Assembly: GCF_020131355.1 (NCBI RefSeq)
Contig: NZ_JAHLEL010000044.1
Span: 558,001-622,000 of the forward strand
Direction: 5' to 3'
Source of the DNA: Pseudonocardia sp. ICBG1293
GTDB taxonomy: Bacteria > Actinomycetota > Actinomycetes > Mycobacteriales > Pseudonocardiaceae
Length of the DNA stretch: 64,000 nucleotides
The notes below the pieces were generated by a model, which was given only the letters and a program-made list of their open reading frames with translations, was not told the DNA's origin and ran no database searches. Shown in pieces: positions 32,560-40,826 of the stretch. Position numbers and translations under genes: made by a program. Position 1 is the first letter of the stretch, and every line of letters starts with the position of its first letter.

Positions 32560-32900
32560 GGTGCGCCGGGGCCTTCGCTTCCCCGACCGCTTACCTGGTG
32601 AGCGAGTTCGTCCAAGCCCACCCGTCGCCCGCATCGGACCACCGCCGCCGGCCCCGGGGCCCTCATCTTCCGAATCCGCTCACCGGGTAAGCGAGTTCAC
32701 CCGACCACCCCACCCGGCGCCCGCGCGCCGGAGCACCGCCGCCGGCCCCGGGGCCCTCATCTTCCGAATCCGCTCACCGGGTAAGCGAGTTCACCCGACC
32801 ACCCCACCCGGCGCCCGCGCGCCGGAGCACTACCGCCCGCCCCGGGGCCCATCACTCTCCGAACCCGCTGACCGGGTAAGCGAGTTCACCCAACCACCCC
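32560..32900. repeat. Tandem repeat array, unit about 94 bp, 3.5 copies
   Basis: The sequence CCGCTCACCGGGTAAGCGAG or a close variant starts at 32587, 32676, 32770 and 32865, spaced by 89, 94 and 95 nt. The two middle copies are nearly identical over their whole length. Each copy contains an imperfect palindrome (CGCTCACC/GGGTAAGCG). The array fills the gap between SURF1 (ends 32543) and cobD (ends 32975). I see no gene in it. The inner palindromes might act as terminators between the convergent genes. Confidence 0.85.
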
Positions 32901-32974
32901 CGCCGACCCGCTGCCGGGCCGCGAGACCCCGCTCGGAACGCTCGCCCGGTGGGCAGGTCACCTCCGATGCCGCC

Positions 32975-33952
32975 TCACCGACCGTGCCGGCGTGCCGCCC
33001 CGCCTCCCAGGACCGCCGCCGCCGCGACGGCGAGCAGCCCGGCCGCCCCGGCCACCAGCCGGGACAGCCGCGCGACGCGGTGCAGGTCGGCGATCCGGGG
33101 CGGGTGCCCGTCACCGAGCGACGGGCGGTCCTCGGTGCCGTGGGAGTAGACCGTCGGCCCGCCCAGGCGCAGCCCGAGCGCACCGGCGGCGCTGGCCTCG
33201 ACCGGCCCCGCGTTCGGGCTCGGGTGCCCGGCGGCGTCGCGCCGCCACGCCCGCAGCGCCGTCGCCGGTGAGCCGCCCACCAGCGGCGCGACGACGACGG
33301 TGATCATCGCGGTGACCCGGGCCGGGGCCAGGTTGGCCAGGTCGTCGAGGCGTGCCGAGGCCCACCCGAAGCGGGCGTGGCGGGCGGAGCGGTAACCGAC
33401 CATCGCGTCGAGGGTGTTCACCGCGCGGTAGCCGAGCAGCCCCGGGATCCCGGCGACCGCGCCCCACACCAGCGGGCCGACCACGGCGTCGGAGGTGTTC
33501 TCGGCGAGCGACTCGGTCCCCGCGCGGGCCATCCCGTCGGGGTCGAGCAGCTGCGGATCACGGGCGCACAGGTGCGGGATCCGGGCCCGCGCGGCCGCCA
33601 CGTCGCCGGCGTCGAGCGCGTCGGCGAGCGCCGCGCCCTCGGCCACCAGGGAGGTCCCACCGAGCACCGCCCAGGTCGCGACGGCGGTCAGGCCCGCCCG
33701 CAGGACGGTCTCTCGGCGACCCCCGGCCCGTCGGGCCGCCGCCTCGGCCAGCGCACCGGCGGCGACCGTGCCACCGACCAGCAACGCGGTGTAGGCGACG
33801 CCGGGGGCGACGGCGTCGCGGTGCATCCGGCGCTCCAACCGGGCGGCGACGGCACCGAACCCGGCGACCGGGTGCCCCCGCCGCGGGTCGCCGAGCAGCG
33901 CGTCGGCGACGATCCCGGCGGCGAGCCCGGTCGCGCGGCCACGTGTTCCCAT
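32975..33952 (-). CDS. cobD: Adenosylcobinamide-phosphate synthase CobD/CbiB
   Basis: Membrane enzyme that attaches the aminopropanol arm to adenosylcobyric acid. The 325-residue product has ADALLGDPRRGHPVAGFG at the N-terminus, ESLAENTSDAVVGPLVWGAVAGIPGLLGYRAVNTLDAMVGY in the centre and several hydrophobic helices, all typical of CbiB. It is transcribed separately from the cobQ operon: TAGGTT lies 7 nt before ATG 33952, a leaderless promoter that overlaps the end of the upstream XRE gene. The repeat array lies after its 3' end. Confidence 0.93.
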   Translation of the reverse strand: MGTRGRATGLAAGIVADALLGDPRRGHPVAGFGAVAARLERRMHRDAVAPGVAYTALLVGGTVAAGALAEAAARRAGGRRETVLRAGLTAVATWAVLGGTSLVAEGAALADALDAGDVAAARARIPHLCARDPQLLDPDGMARAGTESLAENTSDAVVGPLVWGAVAGIPGLLGYRAVNTLDAMVGYRSARHARFGWASARLDDLANLAPARVTAMITVVVAPLVGGSPATALRAWRRDAAGHPSPNAGPVEASAAGALGLRLGGPTVYSHGTEDRPSLGDGHPPRIADLHRVARLSRLVAGAAGLLAVAAAAVLGGGAARRHGR

Positions 33953-33965
33953 GCCGGGGAACCTA
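33953..33965 (-). promoter_or_regulatory. -10 box of leaderless cobD promoter
   Basis: Minus-strand TAGGTT at 33965-33960 is followed by 7 nt and the cobD ATG. Confidence 0.6.
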
Positions 33966-33967
33966 GG

Positions 33968-34828
33968 TCACCGGGCGTCCGTCCGGTGCCGGCCCGGTCG
34001 GGAACTCCTGCACGCCGAGCACGCGCAGCAGCTCGAGCCGCTCGCGGGTCTCGTCGTCGGCCGGGTGAGCACGACCAGGTGCTGGCCGAGGTCGGGTGTC
34101 ACGAGGGTCTCGCAGTCCATCACCAGCGCGCCGACCCGCGGGTGCAGCAGCGTCTTGCGGTCGGCCCGGCGGACGGCGACCTCGTGTTCGGCCCACAGCT
34201 CGCGGAACTCGGCGCTGGCGGCGGTCAGCCGTGCGACGAGCCGCTCGAGCACCGGGTCCCCCGCCCGCCGCCCGGCCACCGCCCGCAGGTCCGCGACGAC
34301 CTGGCGGGAGTGGCGCAGCTGCTCCTGCGGCGGGTGGCCGGCACGCTGGTCGGGCCGGGTGAACCAGCGGTGGGCGAGGTAGCGGTCGTCACCGGTGAAC
34401 CCGGTCTGCTCCCCGGCGACCACTCGCGACATCGCGTTCTGGGCCAGGACCTCCCCCAGGTCGGAGATCACCATCGCCGGCGTGGCCGGCAGCAGGTCGA
34501 GCAGGCGCAGCAGCCCGGCGCGAGCGAGCCGGGCCACCCCCTCCCCCGGAGCGGGCCGGTGCCCGGCCAGGCGGAAGAGGTGGTCGCGCTCGTCGTCGGT
34601 CAGGCACAGGGCCCGGGCCAGCGCGGCGAGCAGCTGGGTCGACGGCCGGCTGCTGCGCCCCTGCTCGAGGCGCACGACGTAGTCGACCGACATCCCCGCC
34701 AACATCGCCACCTCCTCCCGGCGCAGGCCGGTGGCCCGCCGGCGCGGCCCCGCCGCGATGCCGACCTCGCCCGGGCGGACCGACTCCCGCCGGCGACGCA
34801 GGAAGTCCGCGAGCTGTTCACGTTGCAC
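33968..34828 (-). CDS. XRE-family regulator with MmyB-like domain; frameshifted near the 3' end
   Basis: The N-terminal helix-turn-helix (RREEVAMLAGMSVDYVVRLEQGR) and the C-terminal MmyB-like ligand domain (DLLPATPAMVISDLGEVLAQN, WFTRPDQRAGH, FRELWAEHEVAVR) are well conserved. At about 34060-34075 the frame changes. The family-like tail HPADDETRERLELLRVLGV continues in another frame ending at 33963, while the open frame ends in a Cys/Ser/Arg-rich tail. About the last 30 residues are therefore wrong or lost. GTG 34828 is the start. It is divergent from the aldo/keto reductase at 34931, as is common for this regulator family and its oxidoreductase targets. Confidence 0.82.
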   Translation of the reverse strand: MQREQLADFLRRRRESVRPGEVGIAAGPRRRATGLRREEVAMLAGMSVDYVVRLEQGRSSRPSTQLLAALARALCLTDDERDHLFRLAGHRPAPGEGVARLARAGLLRLLDLLPATPAMVISDLGEVLAQNAMSRVVAGEQTGFTGDDRYLAHRWFTRPDQRAGHPPQEQLRHSRQVVADLRAVAGRRAGDPVLERLVARLTAASAEFRELWAEHEVAVRRADRKTLLHPRVGALVMDCETLVTPDLGQHLVVLTRPTTRPASGSSCCACSACRSSRPGRHRTDAR

Positions 34829-34930
34829 CCTGCCATGGTCCCCGCGCGCAGGCCGCCCGGCCAGGGAGCGCCGCTCCCACGATCGACGCTCCGCTCCCGC
34901 TGCCGGCCGGTGCGGCGCACGCTGGCTCCC

Positions 34931-35917
34931 ATGCAGACACGCACCCTCGGCACCACCGGCCCCACCGTCTCCGCCCTCGGCCTGGGCGCCATGAGCATGT
35001 CCGGTCCCTACGGCCACGCCGACCGTGCGGAGGCCGTCGCGACCGTGCACGCCGCGCTCGACGCCGGCGTCACGCTGATCGACACCGGCGACTTCTACGG
35101 CATGGGCCACAACGAGCTGCTGCTCGCCGAGGCGCGGCGCGGGCGCGACCGCGACGACTACGTCCTGTCGGTGAAGTTCGGCGGGCTCGGCGGCCCGGGC
35201 CTGCCACCGCTGACCCAGGACTGCCGCCCGGTCGCGGTGAAGAACTTCCTCGCGTACTCCCTGACCCGCCTCGGCGTGGACCACGTCGACGTCTACCGCC
35301 CGGCCCGGCTCGACCCGCAGGTCCCGATCGAGGACACCGTGGGCGCGATCAGCGAGATGATCGACGCCGGGTACGTCCGCCACCTCGGGCTGTCCGAGGT
35401 GGACGCCGCCACCGTCCGCCGGGCGCACGCCGTGCACCCGGTCGCCGACCTGCAGATCGAGTACTCGCTGATCTCCCGCGCCGTCGAGGCCGAGGTCCTG
35501 CCCACGCTGCGTGAGCTGGGCATCGGCCTCACCGCCTACGGTGTCCTGGCCCGCGGGCTGCTCTCCGGTCACTACGAGCCCGGCAGGCCCGGGGACGCCC
35601 GCGCCCGCAGCCCGCGTTTCAGCGGGGAGAACCTGACGCACAACCTGGGCCTGGTCGAGACGCTGCGCTCGCTGGCGGCGGAGCGCGGGGTCACCGTGGC
35701 CCAGCTCGTGATCGCCTGGGTCGCCGCGCAGGGCGACGACGTGGTCCCGCTCGTCGGCGCCCGTACCCGGGAGCGGCTGGCCGAGGCGGTGCCCGCCGCC
35801 GACCTCGACCTGGGCCCGGCGGACCTCGCCGCGATCACCGACGCGCTGCCGGCGGGCTCCGCACGCGGGGACCGCTACCCGTCGGCGTTCATGGGGGCGC
35901 TCGGCGTGGGGAACTGA
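34931..35917 (+). CDS. Aldo/keto reductase
   Basis: The 328-residue NADP-dependent (beta/alpha)8 barrel of the YakC/AKR13-like type has TLGTTGPTVSALGLGAMSMSG at the N-terminus, the catalytic DTGDFYGMGHNE (Asp, Tyr), the Lys strand DYVLSVKFGGL, and a C-terminal cofactor region PLVGARTRERL. In place of the catalytic-site strand usually reading YYLHR it has DVYRPARLDPQVPIEDT, so the usual active-site His is absent. The divergent XRE regulator may control it. CACGCT lies 7 nt before ATG 34931, a weak leaderless -10. Confidence 0.92.
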   Translation: MQTRTLGTTGPTVSALGLGAMSMSGPYGHADRAEAVATVHAALDAGVTLIDTGDFYGMGHNELLLAEARRGRDRDDYVLSVKFGGLGGPGLPPLTQDCRPVAVKNFLAYSLTRLGVDHVDVYRPARLDPQVPIEDTVGAISEMIDAGYVRHLGLSEVDAATVRRAHAVHPVADLQIEYSLISRAVEAEVLPTLRELGIGLTAYGVLARGLLSGHYEPGRPGDARARSPRFSGENLTHNLGLVETLRSLAAERGVTVAQLVIAWVAAQGDDVVPLVGARTRERLAEAVPAADLDLGPADLAAITDALPAGSARGDRYPSAFMGALGVGN

Positions 35918-35964
35918 CCCCTCGCGGTGGGCGGGCACGCGGCGGGCCGGGGAGGATCAGGGGC

Positions 35965-36597
35965 ATGCGCACGGACATCGTCCCCGAGGAGATGGGCAGC
36001 GGCCCGTTCTACAAGCTCCTGACCAGCGTCGTCGTCCCCCGGCCGATCGCGTGGGTCTCCACCCGCTCGGCCGACGGCGTCGACAACCTCGCCCCGCACT
36101 CGTTCTTCACGGTGTCCTGCGTGGACCCGCCCATGATCCAGTTCACATCGGTCGGGAAGAAGGACTCGCTGCGCAACGTCTCGCAGACCCGCGAGTTCGT
36201 CGTCTGCCTGGCGAACGAGCCGATGTTCGAGCGGATCAACGCGACGGGCACGGACTTCCCCTCCGGGATCAGCGAGTTCGCCTCGGTGGGGCTGACCGCC
36301 GAGGCGTCCTCGGTCGTGGCGCCGCCGCGGGTCGCCGAGTCACCGGTGGCGCTGGAGTGCGTGCTGCACGCGAACATCGAGCTCGGCAACTCGACCGTCG
36401 TCATCGGCCGGGTCGTGCACGCCGCGATCGACGAGAGCGTGTTCGTCACCGACGAGCGCGGCAACTCCCTGCCCGACGTCCGCCGGCTCGCCCCGCTGGC
36501 CCGCCTGGGCCGCAACGAGTGGTCCCGGCTGGGCGAGATCCTGGAGATCACCCGCATCCCCTACCAGCAGTGGCCGGGTCACTTCGACGAGCGGTGA
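35965..36597 (+). CDS. Flavin reductase-family (DIM6/NTAB) protein
   Basis: The 210-residue protein is of the flavin reductase/flavoredoxin split-barrel fold, with the FMN-binding region VVVPRPIAWVSTRSADGVDNLAPHSFFTVSCVDPPMIQFTSVGKKDS and a typical LHANIELGNSTVVIGRVVHA strand. Relatives bind FMN and reduce flavin for two-component oxygenases or act as stand-alone flavoproteins. No oxygenase is adjacent; the luciferase-like enzyme at 9.4 kb would need such a partner. ATG 35965 sits 48 nt after the aldo/keto reductase, so the two may be co-transcribed. It is convergent with the acyl-CoA synthetase. Confidence 0.88.
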   Translation: MRTDIVPEEMGSGPFYKLLTSVVVPRPIAWVSTRSADGVDNLAPHSFFTVSCVDPPMIQFTSVGKKDSLRNVSQTREFVVCLANEPMFERINATGTDFPSGISEFASVGLTAEASSVVAPPRVAESPVALECVLHANIELGNSTVVIGRVVHAAIDESVFVTDERGNSLPDVRRLAPLARLGRNEWSRLGEILEITRIPYQQWPGHFDER

Positions 36598-36610
36598 CCC
36601 GGCCCGCCGG

Positions 36611-38308
36611 TCAGAGGGTGTACTCGGTGGGCGGCGTCGCGGCGGGGTCGGCGTGGATCTCGCCCTCCCGGCCGCGCAGCTCCACCCGGCGGATCTTCCC
36701 GGAGATCGTCTTCGGGAGCTCGAAGAACTCGAGGCGGCGGATCCGCTTGTAGGGGGCGAGGTTGTCGTAGGCGAACCGTAGGATCGCGGTGGCCGTCTCC
36801 TCGGTCGGCTCGTGTCCCTTCGCGAGCACGACGTAGGCCTTCGGGACGGCCAGACGCACCGGGTCCGGGGACGGCACGACCGCGGCCTCGGCGACGGCCG
36901 GGTGCCCGATCAGCACGCTCTCCAGCTCGAACGGGCTGATCCGGTAGTCGCTGGCCTTGAACACGTCGTCGGCGCGGCCGACGTAGGTGATGTAGCCCGC
37001 CTCGTCACGGGAGCCGACGTCGCCGGTGTGGTAGTACCCGCCGGCCATGGCCTCGGCGTTGCGCTCCGGGTCGTCGGCGTAGCCGACCATCAGCCCGGTC
37101 GGGCGGTGGTCGAGGTCCAGGCAGATCTCGCCCTCGTCGGAGACCTGGCCGGTGGCCGGGTCGACCAGCGCGACGACGAACCCGGGGATGGGCCTGCCCA
37201 TCGAGCCCGGCTTGACCGGTTGCCCGGGCGGGTTGCCGATCTGCACCGACGACTCGGTCTGACCGAACCCGTCGCGGATGCGCAGGCCCCAGGCCTTCTC
37301 GACCTGCTCGATGACCTCGGGGTTGAGCGGCTCACCCGCCCCGACGACCTTCGTGGGCGGGGTCGCCAGACCGGACAGGTCGGCCTGGATGAGCATCCGC
37401 CACACCGTCGGCGGCGCGCAGAAGCTGGTCACACCGCAGGAGTCCAGGACCGACAGGACGGACTCGGCGTCGAACCGGGCGTAGTTCATGACGAGCACGG
37501 TCGCCTCGGCGATCCACGGCGCGAACACGTTCGACCAGGCGTGCTTGGCCCAGCCGGGCGAGGAGATGTTCAGGTGCACGTCGCCGGGCTCGAGCCCGAT
37601 CCAGTACATCGTCGACAGGTGCCCCACCGGGTAGGACGTGTGGGTGTGCTCCACGAGCTTGGGCTTGGCCGTGGTGCCGGAGGTGAAGTACAGCAGCAGC
37701 GTGTCCGACGCCTTCGTCACCCCGTCCGGGGTGAACCCGGCGGGCGCCGAGTAGGCCTCACCGGTGTAGTCGCGCCAGCCCGCGACCGCGCCGCGGACCG
37801 CGATCCGGGTGTAGTCGCCGTCGACGGCGTCGAACTTCGCGGCGTCCGCCGCACCCACGACGACGTGCCTCGCGCGCCCGCGGTCCACCCGGTCCTGCAG
37901 GTCGGCGGGGGTGAGCAGGGTCGTCGCGGGGATGACGACGGCGCCGAGCTTCATCGCAGCCAGCAGGGTCTCCCACAGCTCCAGCTGGTTGCCGAGCATC
38001 AGGATGATCCGGTCGCCGCGGGCGACACCCTGCTCACGCAGCCAGTTCGCGACCCGGTTCGACCGCTCCGACAGCTCGGCCCACGTCCAGTGCGCCTGCG
38101 AGCCGTCCTGCTCGACGATCCACAGGGCCTTCCGGGCACCCCGCTGCGGGTCCGCCGCGACGGCGTCGAAGTGGTCGAGCGCGAAGTTGAACTCGTCGAG
38201 CTCCGGCCAGCGGAAGTCGCGGTAGGCCGTGTCGTAGTCCTCGCGGTGGGTCAGCAGGAAGTCGCGGGCGGCGAGGAACGTCTCCGTCGCCGGGCTGCCG
38301 GTCGCCAT
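36611..38308 (-). CDS. Acyl-CoA synthetase (AMP-forming), ACSM-like
   Basis: The 565-residue adenylate-forming enzyme has the P-loop LYFTSGTTAKPKLVEHTH, GFGQTESSVQIGNPPG, GYYHTGDVGSRDEAGYITYVGRADDVFKASDYRISPFELE and the C-terminal catalytic lysine in PKTISGKIRRVEL. This wording fits the medium-chain/benzoate-type ACSM group; the chain length is not readable. ATG 38308 has GAGG upstream and was preferred over GTG 38317. It is convergent with the flavin reductase gene and divergent from the proline/threonine-rich protein at 38536. Confidence 0.93.
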   Translation of the reverse strand: MATGSPATETFLAARDFLLTHREDYDTAYRDFRWPELDEFNFALDHFDAVAADPQRGARKALWIVEQDGSQAHWTWAELSERSNRVANWLREQGVARGDRIILMLGNQLELWETLLAAMKLGAVVIPATTLLTPADLQDRVDRGRARHVVVGAADAAKFDAVDGDYTRIAVRGAVAGWRDYTGEAYSAPAGFTPDGVTKASDTLLLYFTSGTTAKPKLVEHTHTSYPVGHLSTMYWIGLEPGDVHLNISSPGWAKHAWSNVFAPWIAEATVLVMNYARFDAESVLSVLDSCGVTSFCAPPTVWRMLIQADLSGLATPPTKVVGAGEPLNPEVIEQVEKAWGLRIRDGFGQTESSVQIGNPPGQPVKPGSMGRPIPGFVVALVDPATGQVSDEGEICLDLDHRPTGLMVGYADDPERNAEAMAGGYYHTGDVGSRDEAGYITYVGRADDVFKASDYRISPFELESVLIGHPAVAEAAVVPSPDPVRLAVPKAYVVLAKGHEPTEETATAILRFAYDNLAPYKRIRRLEFFELPKTISGKIRRVELRGREGEIHADPAATPPTEYTL

Positions 38309-38535
38309 GGGGTGCACCTCGGTGGGCTCGTGCGGGGGGCCCGTGCCCCGGGCCCGTCGTGCGGGGCCGCCGGTGCGGCCGTACCGCGACCCTAGTCACT
38401 CCGCCGGTGGGTCGGCAGGGTCCGCACCGCGCGCCGCCGGCCCGCCCCGCGCACGGTGACGATGCGGGGCCGATCACGCGATGGTGGCGGCGAGGTCGGC
38501 CGTCCCGGGTGGGCCGGTGATCGTAGGGTGCCCGC

Positions 38536-39186
38536 GTGAGCGTGCCGAACCTGCCGAAGGTGACGACCCCCGACGTGTCGGTGTCCCGCCTGCGCGTGGG
38601 CCGGTACGGACCGCGGCTCCTGCTGCGCGGGCTGCTCGTGGGGCTCGCCCTGGTGGTCCTCGTGCTGTTGCTGGCCGGCTGTGGCAACGGCGAGCTGCCC
38701 GCGTCGTGGCGCACACGGTCGCCGGCCCCGACGACGTCGCCGTCGGCCACCCCGACGCCCACACCGACCCTCTCACCCTCCCCGACCCGCACCGCGGACC
38801 CGTCGCGCACGACCGACGCGCCGGCACCCGCGCCGGGACGCGGCGGCGCCGACGGCGGCGGGACGGGAACGGGCCGGACCGGGGCCCCCGGGGCGGCCGC
38901 GGCGCCGTCCCCGATGTGGCCCGCGGGCGACGCGGCCACCGCGAGGCGGATGCAGCAGCAGTCCGACGCCGGGGGCGACCCGTGGCTGCTCGACCCGGAG
39001 GAGGTCACGATCTCCTACGTCGGCAGCGAGCTCGGCTACCGCAACCCCACCGTCACCCGCCTCGGCGACGGCGTCTACGCCGCCACCGACGGCCGGTCCG
39101 CGCAGCGCGCGACGGTCCGGCTCACCCAGCCCGTCCGCTCCGGCACCGGCGGGATCTGGGTGGTCGACCGCGTCGACCGCAGCTGA
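38536..39186 (+). CDS. Proline/threonine-rich envelope protein, possible lipoprotein
   Basis: The 216-residue protein has a basic N-terminus, a single hydrophobic segment (LLLRGLLVGLALVVLVLLLAGC) ending in a lipobox-like LLAGC at about residues 44-48, and a Pro/Thr/Ser-rich linker. A 65-residue folded C-terminal domain (DPEEVTISYVGSELGYRNPT onward) follows. The long N-terminal extension before the helix is unusual for a lipoprotein signal, so a simple membrane anchor is equally possible. TAGGGT lies 6 nt before GTG 38536, a leaderless promoter. The C-terminal domain was not recognised. Confidence 0.7.
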   Translation: MSVPNLPKVTTPDVSVSRLRVGRYGPRLLLRGLLVGLALVVLVLLLAGCGNGELPASWRTRSPAPTTSPSATPTPTPTLSPSPTRTADPSRTTDAPAPAPGRGGADGGGTGTGRTGAPGAAAAPSPMWPAGDAATARRMQQQSDAGGDPWLLDPEEVTISYVGSELGYRNPTVTRLGDGVYAATDGRSAQRATVRLTQPVRSGTGGIWVVDRVDRS

Positions 39187-39319
39187 CATTCCGTCGCCGC
39201 GCGCCCGCCGACGACCGGGACCGCGCCGCCGCGGCGGGACCGCACCCCGGTCACGGCACGTCACCCCGCGTGACCGCATGCGGTCTCACACGGCGACCGA
39301 CTCCGGTGCCCGCCTCGCG

Positions 39320-39348
39320 TTACACCCTGTGCGCGCCTTGGGTACCGT
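39320..39348 (+). promoter_or_regulatory. Promoter of the SsgA-like gene
   Basis: TTACAC (39320-39325), 17 nt, TACCGT (39343-39348). Transcription would start near 39355, giving a leader of about 127 nt before ATG 39482, in contrast to the leaderless genes nearby. Nothing else was recognised in the 295-nt gap from 39187. Confidence 0.5.
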
Positions 39349-39481
39349 GAGGTGAATGACAGTTGGCGCGAACGGGTGAAAACCGGCGTCGGGTGCAGCG
39401 TCCGGGCCGGTTCCGACGATGTTCCGTGTGAGGCCGTCGCGGTTCCGCGGCGGTCGGGGGGTCCAGGAGAGGCGGAGCACG

Positions 39482-39907
39482 ATGGCCAGCGAGTCGGTCC
39501 AGCAGGACGTCTTCACCGTGTTGCACGGGCAGGCGTCGCCGATCGTGAGCCGGTGGGCGTACCGCGCCGCGGACCCGTTCGCGATCTCGTTCTCGGTGCG
39601 CCGGTCCTCGGACCGCTGGATCGAGTGGCTGGTCGCCCGTGACCTCGTGATCGAGGGACTGACCACCCCCACCGGCATCGGTGACATCCGGATGGCGCCG
39701 CGCCGCATCGACGGCTACAACGTCGTCGAGCTGGAGATCCGTTCCGACGGCGGGTCCGCCGTCCTCGAGGTCGACCGCGACCTGCTGGCCCAGTTCGTCG
39801 ACTCGACGCTGGAGATCGTCGACCTCGGCGAGGAGCACGACCGCCTCGACATCGACGGTGCGATCGCCCGGCTCACCGGCAGCGCGGCGGGGCCCACCAC
39901 CCCCTGA
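39482..39907 (+). CDS. SsgA-like (SALP) cell-division/sporulation regulator
   Basis: The 141-residue protein matches the SsgA-like family: SRWAYRAADPFAISFSV, then WIEWLVARDLVIEGLTTPTGIGDIRMAPRR and ELEIRSDGGSAVLEVDRDLLAQFV. In Streptomyces, SALPs direct septum placement and FtsZ recruitment through SsgB during sporulation. In Pseudonocardiales they occur as one or few copies. ATG 39482 has GGCGGAG upstream. It is followed by a strong bidirectional terminator. It supports a morphologically complex, filamentous actinobacterium. Confidence 0.9.
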   Translation: MASESVQQDVFTVLHGQASPIVSRWAYRAADPFAISFSVRRSSDRWIEWLVARDLVIEGLTTPTGIGDIRMAPRRIDGYNVVELEIRSDGGSAVLEVDRDLLAQFVDSTLEIVDLGEEHDRLDIDGAIARLTGSAAGPTTP

Positions 39908-39919
39908 CCACGACCACGA

Positions 39920-39959
39920 CGAGGGCCCCGGACCGCGGGACGCGGTACCGGGGCCCTCG
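39920..39959. terminator. Strong bidirectional terminator
   Basis: CGAGGGCCCCGG and its complement enclose a further inner stem, ACCGC/GCGGT, with one bulged base; about 17 bp in total. It lies between the convergent SsgA-like gene (ends 39907) and the DUF5709-like gene (ends 39975). Confidence 0.8.
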
Positions 39960-39974
39960 TGTGTCGGGGGTCGC

Positions 39975-40514
39975 TCAGCGGTCCTGCTCGACCCACTCCG
40001 GGTCGGTCGCGGCGTCCCACTCGGCGTCGGCGGCCGCCTCCTCGGCGTGGTCGGCGTCGCGGGCGAGCTGGTCGCTGACCTCCGGGTCCCCGACCGGGCT
40101 CTCGTCGACCACCGGCACGATGCCCTCGTCGACGTCGTGCACGGCGGCCTCCTCGGCGCTGGCCGCGCCGCCGTCGATGCCGACGTCGGTGCCGTCGCCG
40201 TCCGCGGCGGGGTCACCGGCGGCCGAGTCGGTGGCGGCGGTGATCCGACCGGTGCGGCCCGGGTCGCCCTCGGGCAGCTCCTCGGGCAGCTCCCGGGCCA
40301 GCCGTGCCTCGTGCGACTCGCCCTCCTGCTGGCCCGCGGCGGTGACCGCGTTGTCCTCGACGCCGTAGGGGCGGTCCGGCGGGACGTAGCCGGAGTCCAG
40401 CGGGTCGGTGTCCGACGGACCGGTCAGCGCCTCGTCGGTGTCCAACTGCAGGGCCGACGCCATGTCCGGCGCCTCCGGCTGGAACTCGTTCTCGTCACCT
40501 GAAGCGGGTGCCAT
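39975..40514 (-). CDS. DUF5709-like acidic protein
   Basis: The 179-residue product is very acidic and predicted disordered. It contains the family-like core LDSGYVPPDRPYGVEDNAVTAAGQQEGESHEARLARELPE near residues 40-78. Such proteins are widespread in actinobacteria and of unknown function. ATG 40514 was chosen because the reading frame further upstream is created by the 17-bp tandem repeat. That repeat occupies its 5' region, so its expression may depend on repeat number. Confidence 0.75.
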   Translation of the reverse strand: MAPASGDENEFQPEAPDMASALQLDTDEALTGPSDTDPLDSGYVPPDRPYGVEDNAVTAAGQQEGESHEARLARELPEELPEGDPGRTGRITAATDSAAGDPAADGDGTDVGIDGGAASAEEAAVHDVDEGIVPVVDESPVGDPEVSDQLARDADHAEEAAADAEWDAATDPEWVEQDR

Positions 40515-40547
40515 CGGTCGCGGGTCTCCTCGGTGTGCACGTCGTGT

Positions 40548-40700
40548 GTCGCGGTCGTTCGGGTGTCGCGGTCGCTCGGGTGCCGCGGTCGCTCGGGCGT
40601 CGCGGTCGCTCGGGCGTCGCGGTCGTTCGGGCGTCGCGGTCGTTCGGGCGTCGCGGTCGTTCGGGCGTCGCGGTCGTTCGGGCGTCGCGGTCTCTTCGGG
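40548..40700. repeat. 17-bp tandem repeat (minisatellite), about nine units
   Basis: Unit GTCGCGGTCGTTCGGGC, repeated eight full times from 40548 with a degenerate ninth. Units 5-8 are identical; units 1-4 differ by C/T changes. There are no spacers, so this is not CRISPR. It lies between divergent genes at 40514 (minus) and 40827 (plus). The rest of this 312-nt gap holds only the AAGGAG ribosome-binding site of the TetR gene. Confidence 0.9.
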
Positions 40701-40826
40701 GTATCGACGGTGCATACCCCGCGCCGTGCCGCGCCATGCGCCGCCGCCCGGACGCTACGGTCGCCGACACCGGACCCGCCGTGGCCGGCGACCGCAGCAC
40801 CCACCGCCCCGAAGGAGCACTCCCCC

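Noticed and set aside
40548..40700. CRISPR-like direct repeats
   Set aside because: Units are contiguous without spacers and no cas gene is present; it is a minisatellite.
40548..40700. Plasmid-type iteron origin
   Set aside because: Unit length fits iterons, but no replication initiator or AT-rich region is nearby and the context is chromosomal.
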